This document shows, one piece after another, positions 1 to 9,689 of a DNA stretch of 64,000 bases. Source of the stretch: Adiantum capillus-veneris (taxonomy: Eukaryota > Streptophyta > Polypodiopsida > Polypodiales > Pteridaceae); NCBI GenBank assembly GCA_014529385.2, contig CM043967.1, positions 80,180,278 through 80,244,277 of the forward strand, written 5' to 3'. Each line of letters opens with the position of its first letter. The stretch's first letter is position 1. The translations under genes were made by a program, and so were the position numbers. The notes under the pieces are model-generated. The model was not told where the DNA came from and ran no database searches. It saw only the letters and a program-made list of their open reading frames with translations.

Positions 1-898
1 CCTAAAGCACCATGGATTTTCACAGGAGCCCAAAAACGCAAAGTAAAAGAGACCATTCGATCTTTGCGGACCCCCACTGGCGTAATGCACTCGCTCCGAA
101 CGTGTTTTACTAAAGAAGGAAAGCTTACCGGTTTGAAGTCACACGACTGGCATAAAATGTGTAAGGTATGTTCATAGTGGAATATATCAGAGTGGGAATT
201 GTGTAACAAATATGTGTGTGGACTTTAATATCATTGCTGCACGTGTTTTGTAGTTTATTTTACCGATTGCCGTTGAGGGATGTTTGTCTCTTGACGTTCG
301 TAACACAATCTACAAACTTGCGAGGTTGGTGTAATGGATCTCACAAAAGGAGATCAACGTAGACTCCATACCATTTGCCAAACTAAACGTTGCGGAGGTT
401 GTGTGCATGTTTGAGAAATATTTTCCTACTACCATGCTAACCATTCAGGTGCATCTTCTTGTTCACATAGTTGATGAGGTGGAAATAGCTAGCACAATAC
501 ATTCTAGATGGATGTTCCTTTTAGAACGTTTCATGAAAATGCTCAAGGGATATGTGCGTCAGAAGACACGTTCGGAGGGTAGCATGGCAGAAGGTTGGCT
601 CGTATCAGAGTCCCTACTGTACATTGGAGAGTGGCTAGACGAATTTGATAAATCCCGGGACACGCTATGGCGAACCATAGATGATGAGCGCATATCTGGG
701 ATTGTCATGTGCAATCTCGGTGTTGAGAAGAAGATGACGGAAGATCTAGAGGCTAAAATCAACCGATTTCGCATGCTTCACAATCCAGTGATGCAAAAGG
801 GATTTCACAATATGAGGATGCAAAGCAAGAGCGACAAAGGGCACGAATCGAGTGGAGATGGGGAAGACGACCACCGATGCACTATCCGACGGGTCTAG
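1..898 (+). pseudogene. TNP2-type CACTA transposase, C-terminal part (DUF4218)
   Basis: The first 165 bases encode a segment ending LKSHDWHKMC, matching the conserved KSHDCH region of TNP2 transposases. A GTATGT donor at 166 and TTGTAG acceptor ending at 253 define an 88-bp intron. The frame resumes with LPIAVEGCL and runs into the DUF4218 hallmark HLLVHIVDEVEIA, then ERFMKMLKGYVR and EGSMAEGWL. One in-frame TAA sits at 332-334 and the frame stops at 898. The family's enzyme binds element ends and cuts and pastes the transposon in the nucleus. The N-terminal catalytic part is off the window, and the premature stop makes this a pseudogene. Confidence 0.85.
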
Positions 899-1134
899 AG
901 AGCCTACCAACATTCATGAGCTTAAGATGGTTGCATAACCAATTGAAAAGCACACAACAGTGCGGTGAAGAAGTGACTCAGGAAGAGTGAGAGTACTCTC
1001 GCGGTTGCATGACCAAGGTAAGTTTGCAATGTATGACTAGTTACTTTCTAGATGTTTGAACGGCCACTCATAATCTTTGTTGGTTGTAGTATAAGTCATA
1101 CACAGCAGCATGGTGTAAAGGTCAACATTTTAGG

Positions 1135-1836
1135 GTGGAACGGATCGACAAAAAGCGTTTTACTCAAGATTGTGGAATCATGGCAAAATTTGAACAGTCT
1201 AGTCGACGACGGTCCTCTGATGCAGATCCTGTGGTGGCGGAACTCACTTACTTCGGCACGCTACAAGAGATTTTGAGGATCGATTATAGAGGATTTTTTG
1301 TCGACTTGTTCGACGTGCAATGGTTCAAGATAATCATGGAGGGTCGCAACGCTATTGTGCGTAGAGGAGAGTCTAGTTTTCTTGAGGTGGATTCAACTAA
1401 GAAATGGACTGACCTAAGAGACACTTTCGTACTACCCGAGCATTGTGAACAAGTAAGTATATAAATAGTTAACATCCCATTTTAGAATTTATGTGCTTGG
1501 AAGCTCTCATGTAAGTTATGTGGCTCTCGCAGGTGATATTTCATCCTACAAAGTCTGCATCAAACTGGTGGTACGTCATAGAGGTAGCCTCTCTTAGTGC
1601 ACGGACGTATGAAGGCTACCATGTGCCAATCACAGCGGCATCAATGGAGGAGATCAGAAGATGGTCAGTCAGAAGCCGTTGAGGTGGTGCCAAACGAACA
1701 TCAAGATGCTACTCTCTATGGGGTGCATGCAGAGGATCTACAAAATGAAACGGAGGACATCTGTTTAAACGGAGAGCTCTATATAGATATAGGAAGTTAT
1801 GCTGAGCTATTCAAGGATGAGAGAGAGATCTCTTAA
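1135..1836 (+). pseudogene. DUF4216-like C-terminal segment of CACTA transposase
   Basis: A segment beginning near TQDCGIMAKFE and continuing through AELTYFGTLQEILRIDY resembles DUF4216, the domain that follows DUF4218 in plant CACTA proteins. The reading frame is kept across a canonical 80-bp intron: GTAAGT donor at 1453, CTCGCAG acceptor ending at 1532. The next exon reads VIFHPTKSASNWWYVIEV, a typical end for this domain. A downstream open stretch to 1836 is acidic and unrecognised. The exons between 898 and 1135 are broken, with another GTAAGT donor near 1018. It is the tail of the same transposase gene as the feature before it. Confidence 0.7.
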
Positions 1837-1900
1837 AGCCATAAATATTGTATTTGAACAATTTCGCTCCGTTTTGTAAAAACTCTGGCTCTCTAAGTAC

Positions 1901-1988
1901 CTTCCATGTTGTATAACGCTCTTTTGATTTTGCGCTCACATCTTGGGCAATCCATGGCCACATGCAGCTCCACCACCTGGTTTTTCGA
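1901..1988 (-). pseudogene. Captured internal exon of a heavy-metal-associated (HMA/HIPP-type) gene
   Basis: On the minus strand an 88-bp exon is flanked by an intact acceptor (TCTTGCAG before 1988) and donor (GTACTT after 1901). It encodes QVVELHVAMDCPRCERKIKR, the metal-binding core of HMA-domain proteins. The MDCxxC motif binds metal through its two cysteines. In Arabidopsis HIPP genes a short internal exon covers the same protein stretch and also ends in phase 1 after a Gly codon. The exon lies antisense between the two CACTA ORFs. No other HIPP exon is visible nearby; the rest of the HMA fold and the isoprenylation motif are absent. It is best read as a gene fragment picked up by the transposon. 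Confidence 0.75.
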
Positions 1989-2009
1989 CTGCAAGATTTG
2001 TTTGTGTGT

Positions 2010-2010
<1 letters not shown>

Positions 2011-2074
<64 letters not shown>
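2011..2074. repeat. (CT)n microsatellite
   Basis: About 32 uninterrupted CT dinucleotides lie directly next to the captured HMA exon. On the minus strand this is a GA tract just upstream of that exon's acceptor. Confidence 0.95.
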
Positions 2075-2078
<4 letters not shown>

Positions 2079-2260
2079 CGATTGAAAATTCTGAGTTATC
2101 AACTTGCCTCTTCCATCACTCAAGTTGAATAGAGGAAGAACGTGTCATTGCGTCATTATATTTATATGCATCATTGCGTCATCGTATTTAATGTCTTTGC
2201 ATCCACTCCAGGTACGTATGATCTAGGTATGTTCTCACAAGCAGGGATGACGAGCACCTC

Positions 2261-2263
<3 letters not shown>

Positions 2264-2297
<34 letters not shown>
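2264..2297. repeat. (CT)n microsatellite
   Basis: About 16 CT dinucleotides, shortly before the second CACTA ORF. Confidence 0.9.
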
Positions 2298-2302
<5 letters not shown>

Positions 2303-2368
2303 CTTGTCCATGTTTTCTACTCCATTCATTCAATATTAAGTTTAAATATTCGTGTGTTTAATGCAGGT

Positions 2369-3669
2369 ATGGATAATGAGGAGTTTCTTTCTTCTTTGTC
2401 ACCCTGGCAGAGAAAGTGGTACGTGGAGCATCATCGCTCTAGTGCACCATCGCGCGTTCCTACTCCATCCACATCTCCCTCTGTTTCGGAGCATTCAGCG
2501 TGCTCCGAAGCTTTGGTGTCGACGAGACGATCTTCACACTCGTGTAGGCACTGGCGCTCTAGTGGTGGCGGTGGTGATTGTTGTGGGGATGCCGCCGCCG
2601 ATGCTTCGACACCGACGAGGCTCTTTACCCTCCCCTTCTTTTCCCGCCCTGACATCAGCCATGGCATTGCCATCGACACCAAGTTTTGCGCAGCTGACTG
2701 CCGTTCCTAGCAGCTACACACCGGTAGCTACTCCTCTAGGAGTCACTCCAGTGGACACTCCTCGCTTCGGGGCTCAAACTCCAGTGGGGACACCTGACGT
2801 CCATACCCCTGTCGACACGCCGCTAGAGACCCCTGCCGGGACACCCAGGTTCACACGTCAGCAGCGAGAGGGCTTGCCTTACTGTGTCGACTTCAGCGGC
2901 GGCATCATCTTGGATGATGTAGGCAAGAAGGTGATTTCGCGCATGCGCGGTCTTTGCTCTCAGGTGTTTAGACACTACATACTAAACACCTGGAGTGAAG
3001 TACTGAATGATTTAAAAGAAGAGTCATCAACATTCTTCATGAGGAGTTTCCCATTCCAACACAGGATGAGCGTTTTAATGAAGATGTGATGAAGGTTCGA
3101 ATGCAAGAATATTGCAAGCACAAGCGTTCCGAAGTGCAAAAAGCAATCAAGCATGGGTGGAACAGACCAGATTGGCTGGCCAAAGAAGATTGGAAGAATG
3201 CGAAGAAAGCAGCGCGCGAGAATCCCGACAAGTGGAAGTAACAAAAGGAGGCAGCCAGAGCGCGAGTAGAGGCAGGGAGCTCGCACCACTTGGGGAGCGG
3301 CGGGTGGGCATCATTTAAGGCCGATTTTGTAAGTGTTTTCACATTGGTCTCTATGTTTGATAGTTTAGGGTTTATGGGTTTTTAAATCCTAACATAATGG
3401 ATTCTTTGTATGTTTTGACAGTGGTCGATGACAAGACGTGATCCCACACCGTACGAGCGTGAGTACGCAGGCAGGAAGGGCTTAAATGCCCTGATGGACA
3501 TTCTGAGTTCTTACGGTGGCATGGTTAGTATTAGGGTTTACTCTTTTCTGTTTGTTGTATTGTTTGATAAACGTCGCTATATGTTTATACTTACAAAAAG
3601 TTGTCTTATCGTTTTTTTTTGTAGAATCTAACAGGTACGCCGCTTGGACACGACGAGACATCTGATTAG
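2369..3669 (+). pseudogene. CACTA second ORF (Ptta/En-Spm plant transposase family, PF03004-like)
   Basis: The start ATG at 2369 opens a Ser-rich N-terminus (MDNEEFLSSLSPWQ). A frameshift between about 2600 and 2710 leads into a Pro/Thr repeat region with VDTPxxxxTPVGTP units. A second shift near 3010 leads to a basic helical domain (KVRMQEYCKHKRSEVQKAI ... WKNAKKAARENPDKWK) and SSHHLGSGGWASF. This resembles the HTxGSxSF motif of the Ptta/En-Spm family. Two introns follow (GTAAGT at about 3329; exon from about 3422 ending before GTTAGT), and a last exon ends with TAG near 3669. An in-frame TAA interrupts the basic domain near 3239. In related elements this accessory protein binds sub-terminal repeats; that role is inferred here. 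Confidence 0.65.
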
Positions 3670-4069
3670 ACGACGTCAATTTAGCCGTAGCTAGATATCA
3701 TTAGTTTCTTTTTGTCATAGCTTATGTATCATGAGACGACTTTTATACGTCTTTTTAGAAACCATGTATATTTTTTCAATAATGACAATGGTTTGTAACT
3801 ATTACATTTGCAAAGTTTAACAATCAAGTGATTTTGCCTATGTGTACAATTGTCATTGATTTACTTTCATCAATTCACGCTTGTCAGTTTTGTATCTCTA
3901 TTTTGCAAACAATACGTAATATGGATGATGGATTCAATGGTTATATTGTCTTGTGGGTGACTATTTTGGGTCTATATCTACCTTTGCACTTTTTTTTAAA
4001 GGTGAATCAATTAATGAAACATTCAATATGGTTGATGGGTGGCAGGGCATTGAACCAAATTTTTTTCCT

Positions 4070-4320
4070 CTCGGGCGTTGCTATGAACGTCGCTATATAA
4101 GGCTCTGCAGTGTCGCTACAAGCATCACTATAGATGGCCTACGAACGTCGCTATAGGCGTCGCTATATAGAGACGATTATAGCGATGCCAATAGCGACTG
4201 TTATAGCGATGCTTATAGCGACGCCCCCGTATCAACGCGTTTAGCGACGCCGGGGGTTATAAAAACCAAATGTATTTTCATCGCTAGAAGCGTCACAAGA
4301 GCACACAACCTCTTGTAGTG
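4070..4320. repeat. CACTA 3' sub-terminal repeats and terminal inverted repeat
   Basis: About a dozen copies of GTCGCTATA / TATAGCGA(C/T) occur in both orientations between 4078 and 4250. The last ~40 bp include ACAAGAG...CTCTTGT, a small inverted repeat within the terminus itself. Such clustered short repeats are the transposase-binding sites in En/Spm elements. Confidence 0.85.
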
Positions 4321-4672
4321 ATAAAATGCCATATGCAACAATTTCATCATCGAAACTGAGATCATGTTCTGTACATCTGTCATCCAAAAATTTGACTACA
4401 AGACCAAGTCTAGCAAGTGCAGATACAGACAAAAGACTCTTCTTGATCCTAGGTACATAAAATGCATCAACAAGTGTGAAAGAATTGCCATTTGCAACAG
4501 TAGGCACAATCTTTTGAACTCCTTGAACCGGAGAAGAGACATTGTTGGCACAAGTAATTGAATTCCCATGAGGGACAGATTCAAGAGAGGTGAAGAAATC
4601 ACGATGTGAGGTAATGTGCTTTGTAGCACCAATGTCAAAATACCACACATGTGTATCTGCACCAACTGACAT
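4321..4672 (-). pseudogene. Copia A0 protease region
   Basis: Encodes WYFDIGATKHITSHRDFFTS followed by LVDAFYVPRIKKSLLSVSAL, the copia aspartic protease and its C-terminal flank. The catalytic motif is DIGA instead of D[ST]GA, a likely inactivating or tolerated change. The frame runs into the CACTA sequence at 4320, replacing the sequence that in A1 continues as CRGLYKL. Confidence 0.8.
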
Positions 4673-4824
4673 GCATGCATCATGGACAACAGGATTATAA
4701 GTTCACTCTGCACTAAAAGCCCATTCTGCATCAACATCAACATCACAGTCTCCTTTCACAGAAGACTCAACAATAGCTACATTTGTAGTGGAACCAGCCT
4801 CTTTCTTCTTAGCCTCTTTGGCCT

Positions 4825-5688
4825 TCAACTTAGGACACTGCTCGAGCAAGTGCTCATTAACTTTACAATAATGGCAACACTGCCCTTATCATCACCAGAA
4901 TTACCAGATGAATTGTTGCCAGCAGAAGCATTAGGAACAAGTGATTTTCCACTTAAAGAAGAACCGTAAGAATTGGCTGCATTGATGTTACCACATTTTC
5001 TGTGAGCAACAATAAAGGTGTGTTCAACTGCATGTTGTCTAGTCCTGTTTTTTCTGGAAAGGGAGTCTTGTGATAGCAATGTGCATAATGCATCAAACTT
5101 GACAACTTCAGGGTTTCCTTGGGTCATAAGTCTCCAAGTACTAGCAAAAATCTGGTAAGAATTTGGCAAGGCATCAAGAACAGTCTGCACAAGGGAACTG
5201 TTTGAAATGACTTCTCCTGCAGAAATAAGTTGTTCATTGATATCCTTGACACTAGCATGGAAATTGTCCATGTCATCTTCCTCATGCATAATCATCGACT
5301 CCAACTCTTTACGTAGCAATGCAATTTTTGCCTTATTGCGACTTGCATAAAGACTAGCCAAAATATCCCAAGCCTATTTTGTAGATTTTGCTGAACGAAT
5401 GTGAGGAGTAATAGTGTGCTTCACAAACAACACAATCAATGGATAAGCATGCACATCTTTTACATACCAACGAGCTTGTTCTGTTGTAGGCAAAACAACT
5501 CTAACAGCAGCAGCAAGACCTGCAACATCCTCAGAACCATGACGTACACCAATGTGCTGCACAATGTTCCAAACGCCCTTCGACACAAGAACATGTTGCA
5601 TCATATAAGCCCACATATGGTCATTGTCCCCATCCAATCTTTCCTCAACAACAAACATCTTGAACACATCTGTGCTGTTGTCAGCCAT
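4825..5688 (-). pseudogene. Copia A0 gag (UBN2-type)
   Basis: The ATG at 5688 opens MADNSTDVFKMFVVEERLDG, matching A1 gag. A TAG at 5376-5374 interrupts it just before AWDIL; A1 has CAG there. The frame then resumes as ASLYASRNKAKIALLRKELE and continues through the UBN2 capsid-like helices (SLVQTVLDALPNSYQIFAST). It loses register before the zinc knuckle near 4825. Gag would form the virus-like particle of the element in the cytoplasm. Confidence 0.85.
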
Positions 5689-6018
5689 GGTAAATGCTGC
5701 ACCTAATGTGAAAATTGCCCGAATAGAGGAGAGCGAAAGCAGGAACAACACGTGCTATATAGCAAAAACTGTAGAAGACCGTAAGGGACTGATGGAATTT
5801 TTGCACAAAATAACAAAATAGCCTATGCAGTATTGCCTGTATTGGAAACAGAGACCGAAATGAGCCCGAATCAAAAATCTGAGCAGACTACTTGCTCTTT
5901 GAGCGCTCCCAAAATATCTGTTGACCTACGAACACTCACTTGAGCAAACTGAAATCGAAGAAAGTGAGCAAGCATGTGCTGGAGCTGTTGGCGACTAAGC
6001 TCGGGAGGACGCAACCTC

Positions 6019-6030
6019 CTCTAATACCAA
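6019..6030 (-). other. Primer-binding site of copia A0 (initiator Met-tRNA type)
   Basis: Directly inside the LTR the minus strand reads TTGGTATTAGAG, close to TGGTATCAGAGC, the usual copia primer site complementary to initiator Met tRNA. A1 has lost this site by deletion. Confidence 0.8.
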
Positions 6031-6031
6031 T

Positions 6032-6259
6032 TGTTGGAATTAGGGTTGCAAGAAAACACACACAGCTTGGAGAAGATGAAGGAAGCTCAAGGCACACAAC
6101 AGAGAGTGTATTACTTAGTGTGTAATGGAAAGATAGATAGCCCTAGAATGATGGGCGTATATACAATGCACGGGGGGAAAAAATTTCTAGTGAGGGAAAA
6201 GTTGCCCCGACGGTCCTAAGTGTGTACCCACACATCACTACCACATGTATATGGCAACA
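6032..6259 (-). repeat. 5' LTR of copia A0
   Basis: A 228-bp LTR starting TGTTGCCATATACATGTGG and ending CCCTAATTCCAACA on the minus strand. Other copies of this LTR lie at 34839-35057, 39615-39841, 40398-40570 (truncated) and 50797-50970 (truncated). Confidence 0.9.
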
Positions 6260-7436
6260 CATCTTTCTAGCGATAAATGCATGCAAAAGTGAGTTTAGGT
6301 GACTAAAAGTGTTTGCATTAGCTTGTATAAGATTTGAATGCCATCAAACTTCCAAAAAAGTGCAAATTCTATCCTGAACAAAATAAGCGCTTTCTTTCAA
6401 GCTTGAAACTGAACTTGTTTCACATGAACAACTTGATTGGGTATTAAGTGAACACTTTTTTGAAGGCACAAGTGATTATAACTCCATTTGGACATCAAAT
6501 GGGGCCAAAATGGTCCTTTCTTTGAATAGACAGACAACTGAAGGTGAAAACGCTTAAAACTGAACAAAACTTGACAAAACCTCTTAAAAAGTCTTTAACC
6601 ACCTTGTTGCAATTGTGGGAGGTGAAAGAATGGAAAAAAGTGCAAAAAGTCACCACCTAGGTAATAAGCGTGCTTAAAACCTAGGAGGCTAAAAAAGCAA
6701 GAATTTTACCTTTTTTAACCACACTGGTATCAACATAGTGCAAGTAGGCTTTGATTCATATTTGACAGGATTTGGATTTGTAAGTTGTCAGATAGGCTCA
6801 AAATTCTTTGAAACCAACTGCAGACACAAAATTTGGCTTAGAAACCTCAAAATTAAACCAAACTTCATGAAACTTGATTTGTGGTTTGCTTAGAGTGCAT
6901 ACAATAAGTGGAAGCCACAAAAGCTGAGAAATCACCTCATTTAGATCCTGGAGATAATAAGCACGCTTATCTCTAGCAAGAGAGATCAAATTTGACATTT
7001 TTTAGTCAAGACAGTTGGTAGACACCCTAACCAACTAGCCTAGCAAGTGTGAAGTCATTTGGGCTTTATTTGCTACTTGAAGTCGAGTTTTCTAAAATTG
7101 AAAGGTTGCAGATTGACATTGTGGCTGTTTTGACAGGACTGAAGCAAAAATTTGCATTAAGAGTTCTTGTACATTCTTGGTGATCAATAGACTAACTTCT
7201 ATATTCTTGATTCCATAGGGGACTCAAGAATAGCTTGGAAAATTTCCAGATAAGTTACGACACCTAAAATGGATTGGTATTGGTAATATAGGCAAGGTAT
7301 TCATTTTCATTGCAAAGTTCAAGTCTTCATGCATCACCTAAGGTCAAGCCAAATTGTCGTGAGTCAAGGCTATAATAGAGAGGCTGCGACGAGTTGAGTA
7401 TGTATAGAAGAAAACATAAATTACCAAGGGAATCCA
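6260..7436. repeat. Array 1 of diverged ~290-bp palindrome-bearing repeats, plus AT-rich flank
   Basis: No gene is visible. Three short palindromes of the ATAAGC..GCTTAT type recur at 6382-6393, 6663-6676 and 6955-6970, spaced about 282 and 293 bp. The sequence between them is AT-rich and loosely similar, with phrases such as CAAATTTGAC and AACTTGATG. Related arrays lie at 16.85-17.76 kb and 30.9-31.96 kb. From 7020 to 7436 I see no repeat unit or gene except a short frame that continues across the TTAA element at 7441. Confidence 0.6.
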
Positions 7437-7440
7437 TTAA

Positions 7441-8754
7441 CACTAGTTCTGTAATTGGACACTTAAGTGTACTGAAACACTAAAGTGTCCTATTTTTCTA
7501 CCATGTTTTGGCAATTTATTTGTCAAGCTAGAAAGAAGTTTTTTACACCTTACTTCTATCATAGATTGGTTCGAGGGAAAAAAACACTGGATTTTTCTCC
7601 ATATCAAAATACAATCTGTATGGAGAGAATTCTCGTAAGTTCTAAGACATAAATTTTAGTAAAATTTCAAGCTGTTTTGCCAAAAAAATCATAAAATTAT
7701 CATATCTTTTTGTAGAGATATCCTTTTTTATGTTTATAAAAGCCAAGTGTTAGCATTTAGTGTTACAAAACAATGGAATGCCCTTCAAAGATAAGTTTTC
7801 AAGTCACATGTAAGCTATAGACATGATTTCATACTTGAGCACGTGCTGAATAAGAGCATAATTTTGGTCTTCCAAAGGTCCCCTCATGAAATTGGTACTA
7901 TTCTACTGCAATTTGACAACTACAAATGACTTTATATGTTTAAACCAAGAAACTATGTATTTTGGGCTCCCTAACTCAAGTTAATCTCGTTGCTTGAACT
8001 CTATCTTGAAATTTTTATCGTACAAAAAGTCTTAACAATCTTGAGTTCTCCATAATAACATTGAAACCAAGGTTTTAGGCACCTTAATTGTGTATTTACC
8101 ACGTACTTTGATACATTTAGTTGATCTACATGTAAAGTTTGATATTATTTGAGGTTTTGAATGCTTATGTCTCAAGAATGAAAATATGAAAGTTTTCTCT
8201 TATGCAATTTTGAATATTTAAAATGATTCAATACTTGTTGCATACCAGAGCCCTTCTACTTGCTGCCTTGAGTGCTCAATGGAAAGGGCAAGCAATATAT
8301 CACTTTTTAAAACTCATAAATACATCAGAAACATATTTTTCTTTGTATACAACGATATGCTTGAAATGACCATATCAAACACATGGAACTTTCCATTATT
8401 TTATATACTCCAAAATCAATTTTTTTGCACATGAAACTTTCAATTATCTATAGCAAAATTGTGGAATGAGTCACCTAAAATTTTCTACAAGGTCGCTTCA
8501 TTTTTTCTTGAGCTTATAAAGATGATTTCTTCAAAGCGTCAATCGCAGTCTTACGAGGGTCAACTTGATGAGTATAGTTCTTAATCATGATAGATTCTAA
8601 AATGCAAGGTTATATTTTTAAAAGACCCTCTAGCTAACATATTTAAGCATATCAAGAGGTTTTTCTTAAAGAAACCGTCTAATGCAAGTAGCATTTAATT
8701 TAAATTTGTTAAAATAGGACACTTAAAGTGTCATGTTTTGGTATCAAACTAGTG
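7441..8754. mobile_element. Non-autonomous DNA transposon with TTAA target duplications
   Basis: A 1,314-bp AT-rich unit starts CACTAGTT and ends AACTAGTG, flanked on both sides by TTAA (7437-7440 and 8755-8758). The inverted ends extend further inside as an ACACTTTAAGTGTCCTATTTT-like block in both arms. No coding region is seen. TTAA duplication is the hallmark of piggyBac-type transposition; the CACTA-like first bases are not followed by a 3-bp duplication, so a CACTA origin fits less well. It splits a reading frame that is open on both sides. Confidence 0.6.
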
Positions 8755-9465
8755 TTAAAGACTATCACTGAAGAAGTGCCAGACACTCACTCCGACTCAA
8801 GTTTCAGGATGTCTTCCTTCTCAACACAATCAGGGACTGGAGCCTCGCTCAGGTTCAAGCACATTTTGACCTTCTATAAGAGTAACAAGCATGGAGCTCA
8901 GATTTACCTGGATCCCAACAAGGAGTATGTGGTAAGGGTAGGTGACCATACAATTGAGTTTGAAAAGGAGGTTAGGACTAATAAGCAAGATACCTTCTAT
9001 ATGGACCGAAATGGATTGCAATACCTCAAAATAGTAGATTGATGGGGATATAAAGTTGATACTCTAATTCCAAACATGGCTGTAAAAGAGGGACCGTTGA
9101 TGCTAGAGTTAGAAGGGTACAACCTAATAGATACCAAACCTCTAAAGCATATACCTATCGACAACCCACTGCTTGGAGTTTATTGTTGAGAGGACACAAT
9201 GTCATAGGTTTGATTTAGACTGATCATCTGAAACTTGGGTAGCTATGACACCCTTGAAAATCATGTACATTTTCAAGATACGATAATAGATTTCAAACGG
9301 TTCTCAACTAGTGCAGTAAAGAGTCGCACAATCCCTTGGTTGGCCACTTTCGTGATGATCGTGCAAGTGCTTAAGCAGGTTCGAGTGTGTATTGAAGCCG
9401 GAGATTGGAAAGATCATCTTATTGGGGGTGAGCTTGCTCTCATATCAACGTATCTTGAAGCTTAA
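8755..9465 (+). pseudogene. Unrecognised ORF of retroelement G2 (DxxGxxY-motif protein)
   Basis: Downstream of the TTAA element an open frame reads TITEEVPDTHSDSSFRMSSF, then FYKSNKHGAQIYLDPNKEYV and FYMDRNGLQYLKIVD. A TGA at 9040-9042 interrupts it, and the frame continues as WGYKVDTL..MAVKEGPLMLELEGYN. A separate frame to 9465 follows. The Ser-rich start and the repeated [FY]xxxxxGxx(Y/I) pattern resemble the long ORF of element G1 at 32.4-34.5 kb, which has a similar position after palindrome repeats. I do not recognise the family. It is broken and probably not expressed as a full protein. Confidence 0.45.
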
Positions 9466-9689
9466 GTTAAAAAATCACGCAAGACCACAATCGTTGGCTA
9501 GCAAAGCAAACCAGGATGCCGCGAAGTTGAAAGTAGTTGGTGAAATGTAAAGCTACCGATAAGCCGCCTCGAGAGATCAATGCAAGACAGCAAGGCGAGT
9601 TCAGCCACGTGGGGCCGTTGGAGTCATATGCAATTCTCAATGACCCTGTAGCCGATGTAATTGCCTCGAAGGCTCAAAAGAAGTCTAGA

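Larger units (their letters stand above)
1..4320 (+). mobile_element. CACTA (En/Spm) DNA transposon, 3' portion
   Basis: The element enters from the left edge and ends at 4320. It holds, in order, a TNP2-type transposase remnant, a DUF4216-like piece, an antisense host-gene exon, and a second ORF of the Ptta/En-Spm type. The 3' end reads ...TCTTGTAGTG, the reverse complement of CACTACAAGA, which is the diagnostic CACTA terminus. About 250 bp inside it is packed with short GTCGCTATA / TATAGCGAC sub-terminal repeats. The bases right after 4320 resume a copia protease reading frame on the minus strand, so the boundary is exact. The 5' terminus and its 3-bp target duplication lie outside the window. 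Stops and frameshifts mean this copy is unlikely to make its own transposase. Confidence 0.9.
4321..6259 (-). mobile_element. Ty1/copia element A0 (5' part, minus strand), cut by the CACTA element
   Basis: Read on the minus strand: 5' LTR (6259-6032), Met-tRNA-type primer site, leader, gag (from 5688), then protease up to 4321, where the CACTA terminus interrupts it. It is the same family as A1 (34839-39841) and A3 (47595-50970), with strong similarity throughout. The remaining integrase/RT half should lie beyond the left edge, past the CACTA 5' end. Confidence 0.9.

Noticed and set aside
401-898. Host gene candidate at the left end
   Set aside because: The HLLVHIVDEVEIA motif and flanking KSHDWH identify CACTA transposase.
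7441-8754. CACTA superfamily membership of the TTAA element, from its CACTA-like first bases
   Set aside because: No 3-bp target duplication and no CACTA sub-terminal repeats; TTAA on both sides fits another superfamily better.
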